Positions 1 through 5,397 of a stretch of 5,564 nt of DNA are shown here, one piece after another. Each line of letters starts with the position of its first letter. The first letter of the stretch is position 1. Location: assembly GCA_021161545.1 (NCBI GenBank), contig JAGHAJ010000052.1, positions 1 to 5,564 of the forward strand, given 5' to 3'. The translations under genes were made by a program, and so were the position numbers. The notes beneath the pieces were generated by a model, which ran no database searches, was not told the origin of the DNA, and was given only the letters and a program-made list of their open reading frames with translations. This DNA is from Synergistota bacterium. Its GTDB lineage: Bacteria; Synergistota; JAGHAJ01.

Positions 1-48
1 ATACTCCTTTACTACTATCCCGGAGTGAAACTGGTGAAACTTTACTAA
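1..48 (+). CDS. 3' end of an upstream gene, probably SpoIID/LytB-domain protein (partial)
   Basis: Frame 1 is open from the window edge to a TAA at 46-48 and reads ILLYYYPGVKLVKLY. The YYPG-x-x-L tail resembles the C-terminal end of SpoIID/LytB-domain proteins, which often finish with a segment like HYYPGTEL. I also know SpoIID-like genes as neighbours of queA in several anaerobic lineages. The stop codon touches the ATG of queA with no bases between, so the two genes are probably co-transcribed and translationally coupled. Only 15 residues are visible: that it is coding is likely, the family name is a tentative inference. Confidence 0.5.
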   Translation: MLLYYYPGVKLVKLY

Positions 49-1071
49 ATGAAACTTTCTGAATTTGATTATGTATTACCTGAGGAACTTATTGCACAGG
101 AGCTCGCATACCCCAGAGATCACTGTCGTCTTTTGGTGGTAGATAGAAAGAGCTCTCGGTTGGAGGAAAGGCGTTTTTACGAGATTGTTGACTATCTTCG
201 TGAAGGCGATGTAATGGTCTTTAACTGGAGTAAGGTTATACCTGCAAGGCTGTTTGGTAGGAAGGTTACAGGTGGCAAGATGGAGATACTCCTATTGAAT
301 GAGAGGGGCACTGGTGTGTGGGAAGTGCTGGTGAAGAGGGCAAAGAGGCTACACGTGGGTGATAGAATCAGCTTTGGTGACAGTGGCTTTTCTGCACAGG
401 TTATAAAGAACCTTGGTGAGGGGAGGAAACTGCTGTCTTTTTCCCCTTCAGAGCGGTTTGATGACTTTCTTCAAAAGGAAGGTAAAGTCCCTTTGCCACC
501 GTATATCCGCAGGGAAGTTGGAAGTGCCGATGATTACCAGACAGTTTATGCAAAGGTGCCGGGTTCCGTTGCTGCACCAACAGCGGGTTTCCACTTTACA
601 GAGGAGCTCCTTCGAAGGATAGAATCTGTGGGGGTAAAGGTTGTGTTTGTTACGCTCCATGTAGGACTTGGAACATTTAGACCTGTTGTGATGGATGAAA
701 TAGAACGTCACCGGATGCATGCAGAATATTTTGAGGTAACAGAAGATGTAGCAGGCCTCATAAATACTGCTAAAGCTGAGACGAAAAGAATCATTGCCGT
801 TGGAACGACTGCTGTCAGGGTTTTAGAGACGGTTGCAAATGGTTCTGGTCAGGTGGTGGCTTCATCTGGATGGACGGACATCTTTATCTATCCGGGGTAT
901 AGGTTTAAGGTGGTTGATGCCCTTGTTACCAACTTTCACCTGCCGAAATCAACACTTCTGATGCTTGTTTATGCCTTTGGTGGCACGAATCTCATGCGGG
1001 ATGCCTACGACTTTGCTATAAAGAAGCGTTTTCGTTTTTACAGCTTTGGTGATGCTATGTTGATTATTTAG
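49..1071 (+). CDS. queA: S-adenosylmethionine:tRNA ribosyltransferase-isomerase QueA
   Basis: Cytoplasmic enzyme of queuosine synthesis. It transfers and isomerises the ribosyl part of S-adenosylmethionine onto preQ1 at wobble position 34 of GUN-anticodon tRNAs (Asp, Asn, His, Tyr), giving epoxyqueuosine and releasing adenine and methionine. The 340-residue length is typical. Family signatures are nearly all present: MKLSEFDYVLPEELIAQ at the N-terminus, VIPARLFG (63-70), PPYIRR (150-155), YQTVYA (163-168), GSVAAPTAGFHFTEELL (172-188), VTLHVGLGTFRPV (201-213), VGTTAVRVLE (251-260), TDIFIYPGY (276-284), TNFHLPKSTLLMLV (294-307) and GDAMLI (334-339). The start fits the family N-terminus; only a weak GGTG lies upstream (33-36), so coupling to the preceding gene is likely. 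Oddity: the usual NDT(R/K) before VIPARL reads NWSK (59-62). No tgt follows; the next gene is convergent and overlaps the last 8 bases. The identification is firm. Confidence 0.97.
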   Translation: MKLSEFDYVLPEELIAQELAYPRDHCRLLVVDRKSSRLEERRFYEIVDYLREGDVMVFNWSKVIPARLFGRKVTGGKMEILLLNERGTGVWEVLVKRAKRLHVGDRISFGDSGFSAQVIKNLGEGRKLLSFSPSERFDDFLQKEGKVPLPPYIRREVGSADDYQTVYAKVPGSVAAPTAGFHFTEELLRRIESVGVKVVFVTLHVGLGTFRPVVMDEIERHRMHAEYFEVTEDVAGLINTAKAETKRIIAVGTTAVRVLETVANGSGQVVASSGWTDIFIYPGYRFKVVDALVTNFHLPKSTLLMLVYAFGGTNLMRDAYDFAIKKRFRFYSFGDAMLII

Positions 1072-4009
1072 GTATGTCTTTACCCTCTATTATTATCTTC
1101 AGGAATGCTTCCACTACATCGGGGTCAAGCTGCCTGCCTGCATTTCTCTTTATCTCTTCTACGGCATCCTCTATAGAGAGGGCTTTTCTGTAAGGACGCG
1201 AGGATGTCATTGCATCGAGGGTATCTGCAACTGCCATTATCCTGCTCCATAGTGGTATTTCTGTTCCTTTTAGCCCATCTGGGTATCCTCTGCCGTCCCA
1301 CCTCTCGTGGTGGTGGAGTATCACGGGAACGATGTCTTGGAGGTGCTTTACCTCTCTCAAGATATTTGCACCTGTTACTGGGTGTTTCTTTATCTCATCA
1401 TACTCTTCTTCGGTTAGCTTGCCGGCCTTGTTTAGGACTGCACCCCTTATCCCTATTTTGCCTATGTCGTGCAGCAGGCCTGCAAGGAATATTCTCTGCA
1501 GGTATGGTTCTGATATACCCATCTCCTTTGCAATCCGTACGCTCCACTTGGCTACCCTCAATGAGTGTCCCCTCGTGTAAGGGTCTTTTATCTCTATTAG
1601 CTCTGAAAGTGCCCTTATCGTCTGCATGTATGTGCGTTTGAGCTGTTCTTCTTTCTGTGATAATTTTCTGTTTGTTTCCTCTATCTCTTTCGTATAGGAT
1701 TCTATCTGCTCTATTGTGGAGCTTAGCTTGCTCTCTTTCTCTGTGAGTTCTTGTAGTGTCCTCATAAGCTCTTTGCTCTTGGCCTTCAAGTCTTCTTGGA
1801 GTTTTATGTTCTGTATCATGTCTGCGGATTCCTCTGCTGCCAGAGATAAGAACAGCTCCTCCTGAGTGTCGAATGCGTTTAGCTTTTTACTTTCCGTGTT
1901 CAATACTGCTATCACTTCGTCTCCTGCTTTTATGGGAACGGCAAGTTCACTATTAAAATACTCGTATCCACAGAGGTATTCAGGCTCCTTTGAGGTATCC
2001 GGTATGTTCTGCATCTCGCCTTGCTTTGTTGCCCTTACTATAACGCTCTTTTGGTTTATTCCTATGGTATGTCCGTAAAGTGGGGTGTCTGGTGAAGGTT
2101 TGTGTCCCTCTTTGTAGTAGGAGTACTGAATGACAAGTTTGTCACCCTCTTTGGTAAATAAGGACAGGTTTTCATAATCCCTTGCTCTGCCTATAGTGGT
2201 TGTAATCATCCTTGCAAGCTCTTGCAGAGTTTTTGCCTTGCTTCCCTCTCTTATTATTTCAAGCAGTATGTTGAGCTCCTCTGCCTCGCGCCAGAGGTTT
2301 TTTATTATGTCGCAGGTATTGAACGCTACAGCAAGGTAATTTGCCACCATCTTTATAAACTCTTCTTCCCTTTTTCCAAACCTCTCCTGAACTGGACTTT
2401 CTATATCTATTATCCCTATGACTTTATCTTTGTATATAATTGGGCATGCAAGCTCGCTCTTTATGGATGGGTCGCCCATGAGGTATCTCGGTTCTTTTGA
2501 GACATCGGGCACATTTTTGAGTTCCTTGGTTGTTATTGCCCACCCTCTTATTCCTATATCTACTGGAACTTCCTCTAAATTTTCAATGAATATCCCTGAT
2601 AAAGCTAATGGTTTTATGATCCCTTCCTCTATGATGCAGATGTTTATGTTTTTAAATCCGTAAAGACCTTTGATGACATTTACGGTCTCTTTTGCGATTT
2701 CCTCTTTTTTGAGGAGCTGAGATGTCCTTCTGGCAATCTCTGCGACGTGTTTTAACCTCTCACTCTCTTCCTGCATCTCTGCTTCTTGCTCTTGAAGTTC
2801 TTCGTTTAAGGCTACTAACTCTTCGTAAGAGGTGTGCAGGTCATCTTCGTATTGTTTCAATTTCAGCGATGCATTATTGAACTGTGCCATGGTCTTTTGG
2901 ATTTCCTTGCAGCCCTCTAACTTTACCTGATACCCGAGGTTTCCAGATGCAAGCTTTCGCAGTCCTTCTCTTAGCGTGATTAATGGGTGGATAACGGACC
3001 TGTTTAGGAGCATTATCGCTGTAATCACCGTTAGAATTAATGTGATTCCTATGGGCAGAAATTCCTTCATTAGAATGGTGGCTATTATTGGTGTAATTTG
3101 TCTGTCTGGTGTTGCTGTAAGCACTATGTGCCAGTCAAACGGGTGGAATGTCGTGAATACCTTGATTTTTTCCTCTCCGTTAAATCTGTAAAAGAACGTC
3201 CCTTCTCCCTCTTCTATCACCCGCCTTATGATTTTCAGGAAAGGTGCGTCATCTCTGGAAAGTTCTCTATCCGGGTACGCTATCAACTCTCCATTTGGTC
3301 CGTAGATTGCCGTGTAGAATCCGTAGCTGTTTGTATTTGTGATATACTTCTTTAGGTTTTCTATGAGTTTTTCCTTGAAGAGAGGAGGAATTATTCGTGG
3401 GATGTCTTCTGCATAGACGCACAGTCCTACTTTCCATCCCCAGGGGGAGAATGTCTTCCACGCTACAACCTTGCGCTCTCCTCTAAGGAAGTAAACCAGT
3501 GCACCATCCTTCATGCCTTTAATCCTTTTGCCAAAGTAAAACCTTTCTATATTCACTCCTATAAGGCTTTTATCAGGATGAAATATCGTAGTGCCTTCCA
3601 TGTCAAGTATGAAAACATATCCCCTGCCTATCTTGTATCCTTTCAGGTATTCTTTTGCAAGCCTTTTTGCATCTTCTTCTGTGAGTTTACCTTCTGCTAC
3701 CAACTTTTGGAGGGATTGGAGCATCTTTACTATACCCATTACCTTGTGGCTTAGTATCTGCTCCATTACGGGATGCGCTTTTCTTTCAGAGTACAGGATG
3801 TACTCTTGAATCTCTCCGGAGAGCAGCCTGAGGTCAGCTATATAGTCGTACATTCTCTTTATGAGTGTCTGATACATATGCTCCTTGAGGCTCGTGTAGC
3901 TTACGACGTACATAAGAACAAGTGCTGCCATAGAACCGATAAAAAGGTAGAATATTACTCTCTTCTGCATAAATTTAATACTATCATAAGATAAAAATTC
4001 TTTCAACAT
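1064..4009 (-). CDS. Membrane Cache-HAMP-GAF-GAF-HD-GYP sensor, predicted cyclic-di-GMP phosphodiesterase
   Basis: A 981-residue signalling protein. TM1 is about residues 17-37; a periplasmic region (38-313) looks like a double Cache sensor, with GRGYVFILDMEGTTIFHP near 128-145 and a second half near 229-300; TM2 is about 317-336; HAMP is about 335-388; a coiled coil spans about 385-425; GAF1 is about 425-570 and GAF2 about 588-735; a second coiled coil spans 735-795; HD-GYP is about 793-975. The HD-GYP core is intact: H815 in DPYTRGHS, H847-D848 in LLHDIGKIG, H876, H899-H901 before ERWDGRGYP, D929 in VADT, and RPYR. Members of this family hydrolyse cyclic di-GMP to pGpG or GMP; activity here is inferred. 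There is no GGDEF or EAL domain. The Cache domain probably binds a small ligand outside the inner membrane. The start is uncertain: neither ATG 4009 nor an in-frame ATG at 3970 has a clear Shine-Dalgarno, and both precede TM1. The gene is divergent from the T-box operon and convergent with queA. Confidence 0.93.
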   Translation of the reverse strand: MLKEFLSYDSIKFMQKRVIFYLFIGSMAALVLMYVVSYTSLKEHMYQTLIKRMYDYIADLRLLSGEIQEYILYSERKAHPVMEQILSHKVMGIVKMLQSLQKLVAEGKLTEEDAKRLAKEYLKGYKIGRGYVFILDMEGTTIFHPDKSLIGVNIERFYFGKRIKGMKDGALVYFLRGERKVVAWKTFSPWGWKVGLCVYAEDIPRIIPPLFKEKLIENLKKYITNTNSYGFYTAIYGPNGELIAYPDRELSRDDAPFLKIIRRVIEEGEGTFFYRFNGEEKIKVFTTFHPFDWHIVLTATPDRQITPIIATILMKEFLPIGITLILTVITAIMLLNRSVIHPLITLREGLRKLASGNLGYQVKLEGCKEIQKTMAQFNNASLKLKQYEDDLHTSYEELVALNEELQEQEAEMQEESERLKHVAEIARRTSQLLKKEEIAKETVNVIKGLYGFKNINICIIEEGIIKPLALSGIFIENLEEVPVDIGIRGWAITTKELKNVPDVSKEPRYLMGDPSIKSELACPIIYKDKVIGIIDIESPVQERFGKREEEFIKMVANYLAVAFNTCDIIKNLWREAEELNILLEIIREGSKAKTLQELARMITTTIGRARDYENLSLFTKEGDKLVIQYSYYKEGHKPSPDTPLYGHTIGINQKSVIVRATKQGEMQNIPDTSKEPEYLCGYEYFNSELAVPIKAGDEVIAVLNTESKKLNAFDTQEELFLSLAAEESADMIQNIKLQEDLKAKSKELMRTLQELTEKESKLSSTIEQIESYTKEIEETNRKLSQKEEQLKRTYMQTIRALSELIEIKDPYTRGHSLRVAKWSVRIAKEMGISEPYLQRIFLAGLLHDIGKIGIRGAVLNKAGKLTEEEYDEIKKHPVTGANILREVKHLQDIVPVILHHHERWDGRGYPDGLKGTEIPLWSRIMAVADTLDAMTSSRPYRKALSIEDAVEEIKRNAGRQLDPDVVEAFLKIIIEGKDIPK

Positions 4010-4051
4010 ACAAATGGAATGTGATGAGCAGAGACTTAGTTGTTGATGGGA

Positions 4052-4079
4052 TTGACAGGGTGAAATTTCGTGTTATAAT
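4052..4079 (+). promoter_or_regulatory. Sigma-70 type promoter for the T-box/ABC transporter operon
   Basis: The sequence has a perfect TTGACA (4052-4057), a 16-base spacer, and a perfect TATAAT (4074-4079). A TG one base before the -10 box makes it an extended -10 as well. Transcription should begin at an A near 4086-4088, about 14 bases before Stem I of the T-box. Such a full match implies strong, constitutive initiation, with regulation left to the leader RNA. The rest of the gap upstream (4010-4051) shows nothing clear. Confidence 0.85.
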
Positions 4080-4292
4080 TAGTTCAAAGTGAATATTTAA
4101 ACCTGATGAGGGGAAGAGTAGCCTCATTTGACTGTATCAGAGAGGGGGGTAGGTAGGGTGTGAGCCTCCTTACGGCGGTGAGGTGAAGAGAGTCCCTGAG
4201 GGCAAGCTGAAGAAAGCTTTGTGCAAGTAGGCAAGCGGGTGACTCCGTTAGAGGTCAACGAGTGGAAGTAAGCATGTCGGCTTGCTTCTATG

Positions 4293-4330
4293 AGGGTGGC
4301 ACCGCGGGAGCCGGTAAGGTCCTCGTCCCT
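4293..4330 (+). promoter_or_regulatory. T-box antiterminator
   Basis: AGGG (4293-4296) pairs with CCCT (4327-4330). Between them is the standard 7-base bulge TGGCACC (4297-4303), whose TGGC is complementary to a tRNA 3' end of G-C-C-A. A second helix joins GCGGG (4304-4308) to CCTCGT-side bases 4322-4326 and can continue past one A-C mismatch to 4310-4312 with 4318-4320, leaving loop GGTAA. The 3' arm is the same segment as the 5' arm of the terminator, so the two folds exclude each other. Confidence 0.9.
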
Positions 4331-4349
4331 TTTGGGGCGGGGGCTTTTT
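4318..4349 (+). terminator. Intrinsic terminator of the T-box leader
   Basis: A hairpin of up to 12 bp pairs 4318-4329 with 4334-4345 (including a few G-U pairs) around a TTTT loop (4330-4333) and runs into TTTTT (4345-4349). It is the default fold when the cognate tRNA is charged, and it shares bases 4318-4330 with the antiterminator. When formed, it should stop transcription about 85 bases before the binding protein start codon. Confidence 0.93.
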
Positions 4350-4353
4350 GTTA

Positions 4354-4411
4354 ATGAAGGGAGGTGATAAATACAGGCTTGAAATTGTACTCTGCACATA
4401 TTAACATATGA
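4354..4411 (+). other. Short leader after the terminator, with an unused Shine-Dalgarno sequence
   Basis: AAGGGAGGTGAT (4357-4368) is close to a full complement of the 16S rRNA 3' end, yet no ordinary start codon sits at a good distance. The nearest is a TTG at 4379, 14 bases past GGAGG, opening a 10-codon frame that ends in TGA at 4409-4411, overlapping the ATG at 4408. A 16-codon ATG frame (4354-4404) also exists but contains the SD rather than following it. This may be a tiny leader peptide, or a remnant of a gene once controlled by the T-box. Neither is established. Confidence 0.3.
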
Positions 4412-4420
4412 AGTATTTGA

Positions 4421-4427
4421 GGAGGTG
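4421..4427 (+). promoter_or_regulatory. Ribosome binding site that sets the binding protein start
   Basis: GGAGGTG lies 9 bases (measured from GGAGG) before ATG 4435 and 6 bases before the in-frame GTG at 4432. It lies inside the frame opened at ATG 4408, which has no Shine-Dalgarno of its own, so 4408 is unlikely to be the real start. Confidence 0.85.
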
Positions 4428-4434
4428 TTTTGTG

Positions 4435-5397
4435 ATGAAGAAGTGGGTTGTAGGCTTTCTGGTGATGTTAATGGTGTTTGGTGTGTTTGGTGTTTCTGCA
4501 ATGGCTGGAGGTAATCTCAAGGTTGTTATTACTACATGGGCTGGGTATGGGCCTCTTTTCATAGCTAAGGACAAAGGCTTTTTCAAGAAGTATGGAGTTG
4601 ATATGGACATTATTACCATGCAGGACATAGGGGCGAGGAAGCAGGCACTTGCTGGCAAGAAAGTGGATGGTATGGCTACTGCGCTGGATGTCGGTGTAAC
4701 GCTTGTTTCTCAGGGTGTGCTTATTAACATGGTCTGGATACTGGATACATCTAACGGTGCAGATGGTATAGTGGCTACGAAGGACATTAAGACGGTCGAA
4801 GACTTAAAGGGCAAAAAGGTGGCACTGATGATTAACTCTACGAGTCATCTGTTTTTCCTGACGGTGCTCAAGGATCATCACATGACGGCGAAGGATGTTA
4901 CTGTTGTTCCCATGACGGCTGGTGATGCTGGTGCAGCGTTTGTTGCCGGTAGGGTGGATGCGGCTGTAACATGGGAGCCATGGCTCAGTAAAGGGGTTAA
5001 AAGTGGTAGAGGACACATACTCGTTTCCTCTAAGAGTTACCCCGGTCTTATAGCAGATGTGCTTTTATTTAGAAAGGATGTCGTTGAGGCAGATCCCAAG
5101 CTGATGGTGGGTGTGGTTAAGGGGCTGAAAGATGCGATGGCGTATTACCCTTCGCATAAGGAAGAGTGTGTAAAGATAATCTCCAAGGGGTTGCGTGAAG
5201 ATGTTAAGGACCTCAAAAACGACCTTAAGGGCATAAGGCTTTACAACTATCAGGACAATCTCAAGCTGTTTGGTGGAAAGATCTACAAGATAGCAGAGCA
5301 GGCTGCGGAGATATACTACCAACTTGGGGTTATCAAAAATAAGCCGAATCCATCTGAATTTCTTGTAGCTCAGTTTCTCAAGGAGGCAGAGAAGTAA
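4435..5397 (+). CDS. ABC transporter periplasmic substrate-binding protein, NMT1/SsuA-like
   Basis: A 320-residue periplasmic solute-binding protein of the broad NMT1/THI5-SsuA-TauA type, delivering a ligand to the permease encoded next. Residues 1-24 form a signal peptide: MKKW, a hydrophobic core rich in V, F, L and M, then the cleavage motif AMA before GG. No cysteine follows the core, so it is a free periplasmic protein rather than a lipoprotein. The mature part starts with KVVITTWAGYGPLFIAKDKG (29-48), the usual first lobe of this family, with FFKKYGVDMDI next; VEDLKGKKVAL (121-131), AAFVAGRVDAAVTWEPWL (167-184) and the helical C-terminus also fit. Start ATG 4435 is preferred because of the ideal RBS; an upstream ATG at 4408 adds nine residues and lacks one, and GTG 4432 is a close alternative. 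Known relatives bind sulfonates, nitrate, thiamine precursors or riboflavin. The T-box upstream suggests an amino-acid-related ligand, possibly linked to arginine; this is inference. Confidence 0.93.
   Translation: MKKWVVGFLVMLMVFGVFGVSAMAGGNLKVVITTWAGYGPLFIAKDKGFFKKYGVDMDIITMQDIGARKQALAGKKVDGMATALDVGVTLVSQGVLINMVWILDTSNGADGIVATKDIKTVEDLKGKKVALMINSTSHLFFLTVLKDHHMTAKDVTVVPMTAGDAGAAFVAGRVDAAVTWEPWLSKGVKSGRGHILVSSKSYPGLIADVLLFRKDVVEADPKLMVGVVKGLKDAMAYYPSHKEECVKIISKGLREDVKDLKNDLKGIRLYNYQDNLKLFGGKIYKIAEQAAEIYYQLGVIKNKPNPSEFLVAQFLKEAEK
5380..5386 (+). promoter_or_regulatory. Ribosome binding site of the permease gene
   Basis: AAGGAGG sits within the last codons of the binding protein gene, 11 bases before GTG 5398. 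It supports the GTG start that touches the preceding TAA, and implies coupled translation. Confidence 0.75.

Larger units (their letters stand above)
4101..4349 (+). promoter_or_regulatory. T-box riboswitch (tRNA-sensing leader), specifier probably AGA (Arg)
   Basis: A transcriptional T-box: uncharged cognate tRNA binds the nascent RNA and favours an antiterminator over the terminator. Stem I base with K-turn: CCTGATGAGGGG (4102-4113) against TCCCTGAGG (4193-4201). S-turn: AGTA (4117-4120) against GAA (4185-4187). Upper helices: CCTCA (4122-4126) with TGAGG (4179-4183), CTGTA (4132-4136) with TACGG (4171-4175), then an AGAG bulge and a G-rich apical stem-loop ending GGGTGTGAG-CCTCC. A conserved CCGTTA of the Stem II region lies at 4245-4250. 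Stem III is a 10-bp hairpin (4264-4273 with 4280-4289). The signature AGGGTGGCACCGCG is at 4293-4306. Aligning the 3' side as GAA-N-specifier-purine-YYYY-TGAG puts the specifier at 4189-4191, AGA. The variable bulge base is C4300, which expects a tRNA with discriminator G73; that fits tRNA-Arg(UCU). A one-base shift would give GAG (Glu). The T-box call is very firm, the specifier moderate. Confidence 0.95.

Noticed and set aside
25-58. Repeated GTGAAACT-like units before queA
   Set aside because: The copies are short, imperfect and lie in coding sequence of the upstream gene; no spacing or symmetry suggests an operator.
1204-1641. Plus-strand frame of 145 codons inside the sensor gene
   Set aside because: It is antisense to the intact HD-GYP domain, which is strongly conserved; the translation matches no family I know.
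4070-4100. Minus-strand promoter for the sensor gene sharing the TATAAT region
   Set aside because: On the minus strand TATAAC with a weak TTAAAT 17 bases upstream can be found, but the -35 is poor and the region is AT-rich, so it is not better than chance.
4143-4163. G-rich run as a possible G-quadruplex
   Set aside because: The G tracts are accounted for by the apical part of T-box Stem I (GGGGG pairing with CCTCC, plus the GGGTGTGAG loop).
4189-4193. Specifier read as GAG (Glu) or AGT (Ser)
   Set aside because: Both would need a one- or two-base shift from the usual spacing between the S-turn GAA and the closing helix. GAG remains the main alternative to AGA.
4408-4434. ATG 4408 as the start of the binding protein
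   Set aside because: There is no Shine-Dalgarno before it, while GGAGGTG lies inside the added segment at the ideal distance from ATG 4435. Starting at 4435 also gives a normal signal peptide.
4124-4501. Minus-strand frame of 125 codons over the leader
   Set aside because: It is antisense to the T-box and signal peptide region, its composition is rich in Ser, Thr and Pro with no recognisable domain, and the structured RNA on the plus strand explains the sequence.
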